Made by a program: the position numbers and the translations under genes
DNA from: Megaustenia siamemsis
Lineage: Eukaryota > Mollusca > Gastropoda > Stylommatophora > Ariophantidae
DNA length: 64,000 bases
NCBI GenBank assembly: GCA_032433765.1
Contig: JAVIAB010000049.1
Span: 26,239,890-26,303,889 of the forward strand
Direction: 5' to 3'
Shown here: positions 35,960-51,017 of the stretch, piece by piece
How the letters are laid out: every line of letters begins with the position of its first letter
Numbering within the stretch: position 1 is the stretch's first letter
The notes under the pieces: generated by a model
Databases searched by the model: none
Told to the model about the DNA's origin: nothing
What the model saw: the letters and a program-made list of their open reading frames with translations, nothing else

Positions 35960-38235
35960 CAAATGTCCAGCACGTGTCTTACACATGTTCAACCCATGTC
36001 TTACTCATGTCCAATCCGTGTCTTACTCATGTCCAACCCGTGTCTTACTCATGTCCAACCCGTGTCTTACTCATGTCCAACTCATGACTTACTCATGTCC
36101 AACCCGTGTTTTACTCATGTACAAACCGTGCCTTACTCATGTCCAACTCATGACTTACTCATGTTCAACTCATGACGTACTCATGTCCAACTCATGTCCA
36201 ACACGTGTTTTACTCATGTACAACCCGTGCATTACTCATGTCCAACTCATGACTTACTCATGTCCAACTCATGTCCAACTCATGACTTACTCATGTCCAA
36301 CCCGTGTTTTACTCATGTCCAACCCGTGTCTTACTCATGTCCAACTCATGACTTACTCATGTCCAACTCATAACTTACTCATGTCCAACCCGTGTTTTAC
36401 TCATGTACAACCCGTGTTTTACTCATGTCCAACTCATGACTTACTCATGTCCAACCCGTGTTTTACTCATGTACAACCCGTGTTTTACTCATGTCCAACT
36501 CATGTCCAATTCATGACTTACTCATGTCCAACCCGTGTTTTACTCATGTACAACTCGTGTCTTACTCATGTCCAACTCATGGCTTACTCATGTCCAAACT
36601 CATGTCTTACACATGTCCAACTCATGTCTTACTCATGTCCAACTCATGTCTTACACATGTCCAACTCATGTCTTACTCATGTCCAATTGTTGTCTTACAC
36701 ATGTCCAACTCATGTCTTACACATGTCCAACTCATGGCTTACTCATGTCCAACTCATGGCTTACTCATGTCCAACTCATGCCTTACTCATGTCCAACCCA
36801 TGGCTTACTCATGTCCAACTCATGGCTTAATTATGTCCAACTCATGTTTTACACATGTCCAACTCATGTCTTACTCATGTCCAACTGCTGTCTTACTCAT
36901 GTCCAACTCATATCTTACTCATGTCCAACTCATGGCTTACTTATGTCCAACTCATGTCTTACACATGTCCAAATCATGTCTTACTCATGTCCAACTCATG
37001 TCTTACTCATGTCCAACTCATGTCTTACTCATGTCCAAATCATGTCTTACACATGTCCAACTCATGTCTTACTCATGTCCAACTCATGTCTTACTCATGT
37101 CCAACTCATGTCTTACTCATGTCCAACTCATGTCTTACTCATGTCCAACTCATGTCTTACTCATGTCCAACTCATGTCTTACTCATGTCCAACTCATGTC
37201 TTACTCATGTCCAACTCATGTCTTACTCATGTCCAACTCATGTCTTACACATGTCCAAATCATGTCTTACTCATGTCCAACTCATGTCTTACTCATGTCC
37301 AACTCATGTCTTACTCATGTCCAACTCATGTCTTACTCATGTCCAACTCATGTCTTACTCATGTCCAACTCATGTCTTACTCATGTCCAACTCATGGCTT
37401 ACTTATGTCCAACTCATTTCTTACTCATGTCCAACTCATGTCTTACTCATGTCCAACTCATGTCTTACTTATGTCCAACTCATGTCTTACTCATGTCCAA
37501 CTCATGTCTTACTCATGTCCAACTCATGGCTTACTCATGTCCAACCCGTGTTTACTCATGTCCAACTCATGTCTTACTCATGTCCAACTCATGGCTTACT
37601 TATGTCCAACTCATGTCTTACTCATGTCCAACTCATGTCTTACTCATGTCCAACTCAAGGCTTACTCATGTCCAACCCGTGTTTTACTCATGTCCAACCC
37701 GTGTTTTACTCATGTGCAACTGTTGTCTTACACATGTCCAACTCATGGCTTACTCATGTCCAACCCATGTTTTACTCATGTGCAACTCATGTCTTACTCA
37801 TGTCCAACGGGTGTCTCACTTTTGTCCAACTCATGTAAACTGTTGTCTTACTCATTTCTTACACATGTCCAACTCATGGCTTACTCATGTCCAACTCATG
37901 CCATACTCATGTCCAACTCGTGTCTTACTCCTGTCCAACTGGTGTCTTACTCATGTCCAGCTGGTGTCTTACTCATGTCCAACTAGTGTCTTACTCATGT
38001 CCAACTGATGTCTTGCTCATGTCCAACTGTTGTCTTACTCCTGTCCAATAGATGTCTTACTCATGTTCAACTCGTGTCTTACTCCTGTCCAACTTGTGTC
38101 TTACTCATGTCCAACTGTTGTCCTTCGCATGTCCAACTGTTGTCTTACTAATGTCCAAGTCGTGTTTATACATGTCCATCTCGTGTTTTACTCATGTCCA
38201 TCTCGTGTTTATTCATGTCCATCTCATGTCTTAAT
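35960..38235. repeat. 22-bp minisatellite, about 100 copies
   Basis: The unit is ttactcatgtccaactcat plus gtc. Because 22 is not divisible by 3, all three plus frames cycle through the same 22-residue pattern and stay open for about 500 codons. The central part (about 37060-37400) is almost perfectly uniform, while both ends are variable (cccgtg, gttgtc, ggtgtc, gacgta), the usual picture of homogenisation in the middle. The right end decays into acatgtccatctcgtg before the retroelement tail at 38240. Confidence 0.96.
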
Positions 38236-38239
38236 GAAG

Positions 38240-38985
38240 TACATCATCATCATCATTGAGTGCCGTCTCCGGTCGAAGGTTGGCTACCATGGAGCGCCAT
38301 TCCACTCTGTCTCTTGCTTTGATGGTGCAGATTGTCATAGGTTGACTTGTCCATCTTTTGATGTTACTCGTCCATGTTAGTCTTGGTCTGTCTCTGTCTC
38401 TTCATCATTTGTTTTGTTTTCTTTCCATCCAATTCTACCTATTCCTCTATAAATCCCCATTTCAAAGGCGTCAATTTTCTGTTCTGTTTTCTTGTCTAAT
38501 GTCCATGTTTCTGCACCATACAGTAATATTGAGAAGATGTAACATTTTGCTATTCTTAGTTTTACTCTTGGTATTATTTGTTTTGATGTTGGTATATTTT
38601 TCATAACATTAAAATTAATTTTTTGCCATTCCTATTCTTTTGTTTATTTCATTTTTACATTTTCCATCATTGGTTATAGTATGTCCCAGGTAGTTGTAAC
38701 TCTGGACTGTCTCCAGATGTATTCCTTCAACTGTGATATTTAATTGTAGGTCTTGAGAATTTTCTTTGTTTATGATCATAGTTTTAGTCTTTTTGATATT
38801 CATATCTAGTCCATATTTTTTTGCTTGTTATGTTTATCTCATTAAGTAATTGTTGTAGATCTTTAGGAGTTCCTGCTAGTAGTACAGTATCATCAGCATA
38901 TCTTAGGTTGTTGATTATCTTTCCATTAATGTTTAGGCCTGGAATCTCTATGATGTTTTTTTTCATATTTACAAATGTAGCCATC
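38240..38985 (-). mobile_element. RTE-type retrotransposon 3' fragment with intact YADD (second family)
   Basis: On the minus strand the fragment starts near 38985 and shows IPGLNINGKIINNLRYADD with the intact catalytic pair near 38905-38890. Then come KTKTMIINKE, YNYLGHTITNDGKC, a YGAETWTLDKKT stretch (38604-38377) and the C-terminal DRVEWRSMVA motif, running into a (GAT)n tail at 38240-38256. Three overlapping open pieces (38987-38784, 38803-38615, 38604-38377) are joined by frameshifts. The fingers and endonuclease are absent. It is about the same length as the amplified fragment but clearly a different family. A dead, 5'-truncated copy. Confidence 0.87.
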
Positions 38986-39012
38986 ATTAGTTATCCTGAA
39001 CATACAAAAGTA

Positions 39013-39115
39013 TGGCAGTTAGCCATTACAACATGTAGCCGTTAGCCATCACAACATGTAGCCGTTAGCCATCACAACATGTAGCCGTTAGTCATCACAA
39101 CATCAAGGCATGATA
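39013..39115. repeat. 23-bp tandem repeat, about four copies
   Basis: The motif catcacaacatgtagccgtt plus agc is repeated at 23-bp spacing between the RTE fragment and the 43-bp array. Its acatgtagc core is shared with the 43-bp unit, so it may be a seed or sister of that array. Confidence 0.85.
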
Positions 39116-39169
39116 GCAACCCGTCATGACTAAAGCAGGCAGGAGTAACCACAAGTCAATTTTAACATA

Positions 39170-39830
39170 AAATAATGTAGGAATAATTCAATACTAGCAC
39201 TTAGTCACCATTAACACATGTAGCAATAATTCATTACTAGCACTCAGTCACCATTAACACATGTAGCAATAATTCTTTACTAGCACTCAGTCATCATTAA
39301 CACATGTAGCAATAATTCATTACTAGCACTCAGTCACCATTAACACATGTAGCAATAATTCTTTACTAGCACTCAGTCATCATTAACACATGTAGCAATA
39401 ATTCATTACTTGCTTTCAGTCACCATTAACACATGTAGCAATAATTAATTACTAGCACTCAGTCATCATTAACACATGTAGCAATAATTCATTACTAGCA
39501 CTCAGAAACCATTAACACATGTAGCAATAATTCTTTACTAGCACTCAGTCACCATTAACACATGTAGCATTAATTCATTACTAGCACTCAGTCACCATTA
39601 ACACATGTAGCAATAATTCATTATTTGCTCTCAGTCACCATTAACACATGTACCAATAATTCTTTACTAGCATTCAGTCACCATTAACACATGTAGCAAT
39701 AATTCATTACTAGCACTCAGACACCATTAACACATGTAGCAATAATTCATTACTAGTACTCAGACACCATTAACACATGTAGCAATAATTCATTACTAGC
39801 ACTCGGTCACCATTAACAAATGTAGCAAAA
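39170..39830. repeat. 43-bp minisatellite, about 15 copies
   Basis: The unit contains cattaacacatgtagcaata and ttcattactagcactcagt and is spaced 43 bp (for example 39209, 39252). Variants alternate between attcatt and attcttt and between cagtcacc and cagtcatc in the left half, suggesting an 86-bp dimer there. From about 39831 to 40040 the sequence is AT-rich and unique-looking with faint echoes of the unit (cctgtagcaataa). Confidence 0.95.
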
Positions 39831-40044
39831 GGTCACCTCTAGGAGTCAGTCACCTTTATTATATAATAATGGGACATATATACCTCCGTTACCACTAATA
39901 TCACAACCTGTAGCAATAAATAATTAGCAACACTCTCACATTTTATTACGTCACAGTAACACAAAAGCGATCATTTACATGTAGAATTAGATAACCTCAG
40001 CTGGGGACATTTGAGACTATTAGTATAACCACCTGTTTGTCACT

Positions 40045-43000
40045 AACATGGACATGCACACAACGGTATGAGATATGACTAACACGGACATGTACACAAC
40101 GATATGAGATATGACTAACACGGACATGCACACAACGATAAGAGAGACATGACTAACACGGACATGCACACAACGATATGAGACATGACTAACACGGACA
40201 TGCACACAACACTATGAGACATGACTAACACGGACATGCACACAACAATATGAGACATGACTAACACTGACATGCACACAACGATATGAGAGACATGACT
40301 AACACGGACATGCACACAACGATATGAGAGACATGACTAACACGGTCATGCACACAACGATATGAGAGACATGACTAACACGGACATGCACACAACGATA
40401 TGAGACATGACTAACACTGACATGCACACAACGATGTGAGAGACATGACTAACACGGACATGCACACAACGATATGAGACATGACTAACACGGACATGCA
40501 CACAACGATATGAGAGACATGACGAACACGGTCATGCACACAACGATATGAGACATGACTAACACTGACATGCACACAACGATATGAGAGACATGACTAA
40601 CACGGTCATGCACACAACGATATGAGAGACATGACTAACACGGTCATGCACACAACGATATGAGAGACATGACTAACACGGTCATGCACACAACGATATG
40701 AGAGACATGACTAACACGGACATGCACACAACAATATCAGACATGACTAACATGGACATGCACACAACGATATGAGAGACATGACTAACACGGACATGCA
40801 CACAACGATATGAGAGACATGACTAACACGGACATGCACACAACAATATGAGTGACATGACTAACACGGACATGCACACAACGATATGAGACCTGACTAA
40901 CACTGACATGCACACAACGATATGAGACATGACTAACACAGACATGCACACAACGATATGAGAGACATGACTAACACGGTCATGCATACAACGATATGAG
41001 ACATGACTAACATGGACATGCACACAACGATATGAGACATGACTAACACTGACATGCACACAACGATGTGAGAGACATGACTAACACGGACATGCACACA
41101 ACAATATCAGACATGACTAACACGGACATGCACACAACGATATGAGACATGACTAACATGGACATGCACACAACGATATGAGACATGACTAACATGGACA
41201 TGCACACAACGATATGAGACATGACTAACACGGACATGCACACAACGATATGAGAGACATGACTAACACGGACATGCACACAACAATATCAGACATGACT
41301 AACATGGACATGCACACAACGATATGAGAGACATGACTAACACGGACATGCACACAACGATATGAGAGACATGACTAACACGGACATGCACACAACGATA
41401 TGAGACATGACTAACACGGACATGCACACAACGATATGAGACATGACTAACACGGACATGCAAACAACAATATGAGAAACATGACTAACACGGTCATGCA
41501 CACAACGATATGAGAGACATGACTAACACGGTCATGCACACAACGATATGAGACATGACTAACATGGACATGCACACAACGATATGAGAGACATGACGAA
41601 CACGGTCATGCACACAACGATATGAGACATGACTAACACTGACATGCACACAACGATATGAGAGACATGACTAACACGGTCATGCACACAACGATATGAG
41701 AGACATGACTAACACGGTCATGCACACAACGATATGAGAGACATGACTAACACGGTCATGCACACAACGATATGAGAGACATGACTAACACGGACATGCA
41801 CACAACAATATCAGACATGACTAACATGGACATGCACACAACGATATGAGAGACATGACTAACACGGACATGCACACAACGATATGAGAGACATGACTAA
41901 CACGGACATGCACACAACAATATGAGTGACATGACTAACACGGACATGCACACAACGATATGAGACCTGACTAACACTGACATGCACACAACGATATGAG
42001 ACATGACTAACACAGACATGCACACAACGATATGAGAGACATGACTAACACGGTCATGCATACAACGATATGAGACATGACTAACATGGACATGCACACA
42101 ACGATATGAGACATGACTAACACTGACATGCACACAACGATGTGAGAGACATGACTAACACGGACATGCACACAACAATATCAGACATGACTAACACGGA
42201 CATGCACACAACGATATGAGACATGACTAACATGGACATGCACACAACGATATGAGACATGACTAACATGGACATGCACACAACGATATGAGACATGACT
42301 AACACGGACATGCACACAACGATATGAGAGACATGACTAACACGGACATGCACACAACAATATCAGACATGACTAACATGGACATGCACACAACGATATG
42401 AGAGACATGACTAACACGGACATGCACACAACGATATGAGAGACATGACTAACACGGACATGCACACAACGATATGAGACATGACTAACACGGACATGCA
42501 CACAACGATATGAGACATGACTAACACGGACATGCAAACAACAATATGAGAAACATGACTAACACGGTCATGCACACAACGATATGAGAGACATGACTAA
42601 CACGGTCATGCACACAACGATATGAGACATGACTAACATGGACATGCACACAACGATATGAGAGACATGACTAACACGGTCATGCACACTACGATATGAG
42701 ACATGACTAACACGGACATGCACACAACGATATGAGACATGACTAACACGGACATGCACATAACGATATAAGAGACATGACTAACACGATCATGCACACA
42801 ACGATATGAGAGACATGACTAACACGGACATGCACACAACGATATGAGACATGACTAACACTGACATGCACACAACGATGTGAGAGACATGACTAACACG
42901 GACATGCACACAACGATATGAGACATGACTAACACGGACATGCACACAACGATATGAGAGACATGACGAACACGGTCATGCACACAACGATATGAGACAT

Positions 43001-46000
43001 GACTAACACTGACATGCACACAACGATATGAGAGACATGACTAACACGGTCATGCACACAACGACATGAGAGACATGACTAACACGGACATGCACACAAC
43101 GATATGAGAGACATGACTAACACGGTCATGCACACAACGATATGAGAGACATGACTAACACGGACATGCACACAACAATATCAGACATGACTAACATGGA
43201 CATGCAAACAACGATATGAGAGACATGACTAACACGGACATGCACACAACAATATGAGAGACATGACTAACACGGACATGCACACAACAATATGAGAGAC
43301 ATGACTAACACGGACATGCACACAACGATATGAGACATGACTAACACTGACATGCACACAACGATATGAGACATGACTAACATGGACATGCACACAACGA
43401 TATGAGAGACATGACTAACACGGTCATGCACACAACGATATGAGACATGACTAACATGGACATGCACACAACGATATGAGACATGACTAACACGGTCATG
43501 CACACAACGATATGAGACATGACTAACACGGACATGAACACAACAATATCAGACGTGACTAACATGGACATGCACACAACGATATGAGAGACATGACTAA
43601 CACGGACATGCACACAACGATATGAGACATGACTAACAAGGACATGCACACAACGATATGAGAGACATGACAAACACGGTCATGCACACAACGATATGAG
43701 ACATGACTAACACTGACATGCACACAACGATATGAGAGACATGACGAACACGGTCATGCACACAAAGATATGAGAGACATGACTAACACGGTCATGCACA
43801 CAACGATATGAGAGACATGACTAACACGGTCATGCACACAACGATATGAGAGACATGACTAACACGGACATGCACACAACAATATCAGACATGACTAACA
43901 TGGACATGCACACAACGATATGAGAGACATGACTAACACGGACATGCACACAACGATATGAGAGACATGACTAACACGGACATGCACACAACAATATGAG
44001 AGACATGACTAACACGGTCATGCACACAACGATATGAGACATGACTAACACGGACATGCACACAACGATATGAGACATGACTAACACGGACATGCACACA
44101 ACAATATGAGAGACATGACTAACACGGTCATGCACACAACAATATGAGAGACATGACTAACACGGTCATGCACACAACGATATGAGACATGACTAACATG
44201 GACATGCACACAACGATATGAGAGACATGACTAACACGGTCATGCACACAACGATATGAGACATGACTAACACGGACATGCACACAACGATATGAGACAT
44301 GACTAACACGGACATGCACACAAAGATATGAGAGACATGACTAACACGGTCATGCACACAACAATATCAGACATGACTAACATGGACATTCACACAACGA
44401 TATGAGAGACATGACTAACACGGTCATGCACACAACGATATGAGACATGACTAACACTGACATGCACACAACGATATGAGAGACATGACTAACACGGTCA
44501 TGCACACAACGATATGAGAGACATGACTAACACGGACATGCACACAACGATATGAGAGACATGACTAACACGGTCATGCACACAACGATATGAGAGACAT
44601 GACTAACACGGTCATGCACACAACGATATGAGAGACATGACTAACACGGTCATGCACACAATGATATGAGAGACATGACTAACACGGACATGCACACAAC
44701 AATATCAGACATGACTAACATGGACATGCACACAACGATATGAGAGACATGACTAACACGGACATGCACACAACGATATGAGAGACATGACTAACACGGA
44801 CATGCACACAACAATATGAGAGACATGACTAACACGGACATGCACACAACGATATGAGACATGACTAACACTGACATGCACACAACGATATGAGACATGA
44901 CTAACACAGACATGCACACAACGATATGAGAGACATGACTAACACGGTCATGCACACAACGATATGAGACATGACTAACATGGACATGCACACAACGATA
45001 TGAGACATGACTAACACGGACATGCACACAACGATATGAGAGACATGACTAACACGGACATGCACACAACAATATCAGACATGACTAACATGGACATGCA
45101 CACAACGATATGAGAGACATGACTAACACGGACATGCACACAACGATATGAGACATGACTAACACGGACATGCACACAACGATATGAGACATGACTAACA
45201 CGGACATGCACACAACAATATGAGAGACATGACTAACACGGTCATGCACACAACGATATGAGAGACATGACTAACACGGTCATGCACACAACGATATGAG
45301 ACATGACTAACATGGACATGCACACAACGATATGAGAGACATGACTAACACGGTCATGCACACAACGATATGAGACATGACTAACACGGACATGCACACA
45401 ACGATATGAGACATGACTAACACGGACATGCACACAAAGATATGAGAGACATGACTAACACGGTCATGCACACAACAATATCAGACATGACTAACATGGA
45501 CATTCACACAACGATATGAGAGACATGACTAACACGGACATGCACACAACGATATGAGACATGACTAACACAGACATGCACACAACGATATGAGAGACAT
45601 GACTAACATGGAAATGCACACAACGATATGAGACATGACTAACACTGACATGCACACAACGATATGAGACATGACTAACACGGACATGCACACAACGATA
45701 TGAGAGACATGACTAACATGGACATGCACACAACGATATGAGACATGACTAAACACGGACATGCACACAACGATATGGGAGACATGGCTAACATGGACAA
45801 GCACACAACGATATGAGACATGACTAACACTGACATGCACACAACGATATGAGAGACATGACTAACACGGTCATGCACACAACGATATGAGACATGACTA
45901 ACACTGACATGCACACAACGATATGAGAGACATGACTAACACGGTCATGCACACAACGATATGAGACATGACTAACACGGACATGCACACAACAATATGA

Positions 46001-49000
46001 GACATGACTAACACGGTCATGCACACAACAATATGAGATATGGCTAACACGGACTTGCACACAACGATATGAGACATGACTAACACGGTCATGCACACAA
46101 CGATATGAGAGACATGACTAACACGGACATGCACACAACGATATGAGAGACATGACTAACACGGACATGCACACAACAATATGAGACATGACTAACACGG
46201 ACATGCACACAACAATATGAGATATGACTAACACGGACATGCACACAACGATATGAGAGACATGACTAACACGGTCATGCACAGAACGATATGAGACATG
46301 ATTAACACGGACATGCACACAACGATATGAGACATGACTAACACGGACATGCACACAACGATATGAGACATGACTAACACGGACATGCACACAACGATAT
46401 GAGAGACATGACTAACATGGACATGCACACAACGATATGAGACATGACTAACACAGACATGCACACAACGATATGGGAGACATGACTAACATGGACAAGC
46501 ACACAACGATATGAGACATGACTAACACTGACATGCACACAACGATATGAGAGACATGACTAACACGGACATGCACACAACGATATGAGACATGACTAAC
46601 ACTGACATGCACACAACGATATGAGAGACATGACTAACACGGTCATGCACAGAACGATATGAGAGACATGACTAACACGGACATGCACACAACGATATGA
46701 GAGACATGACTAACACGGACATGCACACAACGATATGAGAGACATGACTAACACGGACATGCACACAACGATATGAGAGACATGACTAACACGGACATGC
46801 ACATAACGATATGAGAGACATGACTAACGCGGACATGCACACAACAATATGAGACATGACTAACACGGTCATGCACACAACGATATGAGAGACATGACTA
46901 ACACGGACATGCACACAACGATATGAGAGACATGACTAACACGGACATGCAAACAACAATATGAGACATGACTAACACGGTCATGCACACAACGATATGA
47001 GACATGACTAACACGGACATGCACACAACGATATGAGAGACATGACTAACACGGTCATGCACAGAACGATATGAGACATGATTAACACGGACATGCACAC
47101 AACGATATGAGACATGACTAACACGGACATGCACACAACGATATGAGACATGACTAACACGGACATGCACACAACGATATGAGACATGACTAACACGGAC
47201 ATGCACACAACGATATGAGAGACATGACTAACACGGACATGCACACAACGATATGAGAGACATGACTAACACGGACATGCACATAACGATATGAGAGACA
47301 TGACTAACGCGGACATGCACACAACAATATGAGACATGACTAACACGGTCATGCACACAACGATATGAGACATGACTAACACGGACATGCACACAACGAT
47401 ATGAGAGACATGACTAACACGGACATGCAAACAACAATATGAGACATGACTAACACGGTCATGCACACAACGATATGAGACATGACTAACACGGACATGC
47501 ACACAACGATATGAGAGACATGACTAACACGGTCATGCACAGAACGATATGAGACATGATTAACACGGACATGCACACAACGATATGAGACATGACTAAC
47601 ACGGACATGCACACAACGATATGAGACATGACTAACACGGACATGCACACAACGATATGAGAGACATGACTAACACGGTCATGCACACAACGATATGAGA
47701 CATGACTAACACGGACATGCACACAACGATATGAGACATGACTAACACGGACATGCACACAACGATATGAGAGACATGACTAACACGGACATGCACACAA
47801 CAATATGAGAGACATGACTAACATGGTCATGCACACAACGATATGAGACATGACTAACACAGACAAGCACACAACGATATGAGATATAATTAACACATAC
47901 ATGCACACAACGATATGAGAGACATGACTAACACGGTCATGCACACAACGATATGAGACATGACTAACACGGACATGCACACAACGATATGAGACATGAC
48001 TAACACGGTCATGCACACAACGATCTGAGACATGACTAACACGGACATGCACACCACGATATGAGGCATGACTAACGCGGACATGCACACAACGATATGA
48101 GAGACATGACTAACATGGACATGCACACAACCGTATGAGAGACATGACTAACACGGTCATGCACACAACGATATGAGACATGACTAACACGGACATGCAC
48201 ACAACGATATGAGAGACATGACTAACACGGACATGCACACAACGATATGAGAGACATGACTAACACGGTCATGCACACAACGATATGAGACATGACTAAC
48301 ACGGACATGCACACAACGATATGAGACATGACTAACACGGACATGCACACAACGATATGAGAGACATGACTAACACGGACATGCACACAACGATATGAGA
48401 GACATGACTAACACGGACATGCACACAACGATATGAGACATGACTAACACGGACATGCACACAACGATATGAGAAACATGACTAACACGGACATGCACAC
48501 AACGATATGAGAGACATGACTAACACTGACATGCACACAACGATATGAGAGACATGACTAACACTGACATGCACACAACAATATGAAATACATGACTAAC
48601 ACTGACATGCACACAACAATATGAGACATGACTAACACTGACATCACACAACGATATGAGAGACATGACTAACACTGACATGCACACAACAATATGAGAG
48701 ACATGACTAACACTGACATGCACACAACAATATGAGACATGACTAACACAGACAAGCACACAACGATATGAGACATGACTAACACTATCATGCACATAAC
48801 GATATGAGAGACATGACTAACACAGACAAGCACACAACGATATGAGAGACATGACTAACACAGACAAGCACACAGCGATATGAGACATGACTAACACTGA
48901 CATGCACATAACAATATGAGACATGACTAACACTGACATGCACACAACGATATGAGACATGACTAACATGGACAAGCACACAACGATATGAGAGACATGA

Positions 49001-49430
49001 CTAACACAGACAAGCACACAACGATATGAGAGACATGACTAACACAGACAAGCACACAACGATATGAGACATGACTAACACTGACATGCACATAACGATA
49101 TGAGACATGACTAACACAGACAAGCACACAACGATATGAGAGACATGACTAACACTGACAAGCACACAACAATATGAGACATGACTAACACAGACAAGCA
49201 CACAACAATATGAGACATGACTAACACTGACATGCACATAACGATATGAGACATGACTAACACAGACAAGCACACAACGATATGAGACATGACTAACACA
49301 GACAAGCACACAACGATATGAGACATGACTAACACTGACATGCACACAACGATATGAGAGACATGACTAACACTGACAAGCACACAACGATATGATACAT
49401 GACTAACACGGTCATACACTCAGATATGAG
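40045..49430. repeat. 36/38-bp satellite array, about 250 copies
   Basis: The unit joins catgactaacacggacatg and cacacaacgatatgaga, and a two-base ga may be added to give 38 bp. Variant letters are acggac, actgac, atggac or acggtc before atg, cgatatg or caatatc, and aagcac in the right part. Higher-order copies are plain: 40.5-41.6 kb repeats at 41.58-42.65 kb at exactly 1074 bp (private marker gagtgacatg at about 40850 and 41924). A block near 46.8 kb recurs at 47.28 kb about 480 bp away. Minus-strand open frames of 60-114 codons recur because of the 36-bp spacing and are not genes. Confidence 0.97.
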
Positions 49431-49880
49431 ACATGACTAACACAGTCATATACTCAGATATGAGATTTGACTAACACGGTCATACACTCAGATATGAGAT
49501 TTGACTAACACGGTCATACACTCAGATATGAGATTTGACTAACACGGTCATACACTCAGATATGAGATTTGACTAACACGGTCATACACTCAGATATGAG
49601 ATTTGACTAACACGGTCATACACTCAGATATGAGATTTGACTAACACGGTCATACACTCAGATATGAGATTTGACTAACACGGTCATACACTCATATATG
49701 AGACATGACTAACACAGTCATACACTCAGATATGAGACATGACTAACACGGTCATACACTCAGATATGAGACATGACTAACACAGTCATATACTCAGATA
49801 TGAGATTTGACTAACACGGTCATACACTCAGATATGAGATTTGACTAACACGGTCATACACTCAGATATGAGACACGAGC
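49431..49880. repeat. 34-bp derivative array of the 36/38-bp satellite
   Basis: Units of 34 bp (gactaacacggtcatacac plus actcagatatgagat) are nearly identical from 49467 to about 49680, spaced exactly 34 bp. The shared gactaacac, gtcat and gatatgag blocks show common descent with the array to the left. Confidence 0.94.
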
Positions 49881-51017
49881 AACGCAGACATACACTCAGA
49901 TATGAGACATGAGTAACGCAGACATACATACAGATATGAGATATGACTAACATACACATGCACACACAAAGACACAAGATATGACTAACACACACACACA
50001 AATATATGAGATGTGACTAACATAGACATAAACACTAAGATATGAGACGTGACTAACACAGACACACTTTAAAATTTGAGATTTGACTAACACAGACACA
50101 TACACAAAGATATGAGATATTACTAACATAGACATGCACACACAAAGATATGAGATTTGACTAACACTGGCACAAACTAAGATATGAGCCATGGCTAACA
50201 CAAACAAACTAAGATATGAGTTATGGCTAGCACAGAAACACATTAAGATGTGAGCCATGGCTAGCACAGATATATACTAAGATATGAGCCATGGCTAACA
50301 CAGATACACACTAAAATATGAGCCATGGCTAGCACAGACACACACTAAGATATGAGCCATGGCTATCTCAGATACACACTAAGATATGAGCCCTGGCTAA
50401 CCACACAGACACACACTAAGATATGAGCCATGGCTAGCACAGACACCCACTAAGATATGAGCCACGGCTATCACCGATATACACAGAGAATTGAGCCATG
50501 GCAATCTCAGACACCCACTAAGATATAAGCCACGGCTAGCACGGATATACACTGAGAATTGAGCCATGGCTAGCACATACACCCACTCAGATATAAACCA
50601 TGGTTAACACGGACACACACAAAGATATGAGCCATTGCTAGCACAGACGAGCACTAAGATATGAGCCATGGCTATCACAGATACACACTAAGATATGAGC
50701 CATGGCTATCACAGATACACACTAAGATATGAGCCCTGGCTAACCACACAGACACACACTAAGATATGAGCCATGGCTAGCACATACACCCACTAAGATA
50801 TGAACCATGGTTAACACGGACACACACAAAGATATGAGCCATTGCTAGCACAGACGAGCACTAAGATATGAGCCATGGCTATCACAGATACACACTAAGA
50901 TATGAGCCATGGCTATCACAGATACACACTAAGATATGAGCTCTGGCTAACCACACAGACACACACAAAGATATGAGCCATTGCTAGCACAGACAAGCAC
51001 TAAGATATCAGCCACGA
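49881..51017. repeat. diverged 34-bp relatives (gatatgagccatggcta type)
   Basis: First irregular units with cacacaaagatatgag, then about 25 units built on actaagatatgagccatgg plus ctagcacagacacac, averaging 34 bp. A sub-block of about 190-200 bp (cacccactaagatatgaacc to cacagacacacac) occurs two or three times near 50.58-50.95 kb. This is the oldest-looking part of the satellite, and it abuts the receptor gene at 51018. Confidence 0.9.

Noticed and set aside
40045..49430. CRISPR-like array of about 36-bp repeats
   Set aside because: Units are contiguous with no unique spacers, no cas genes are present, and the setting is eukaryotic.
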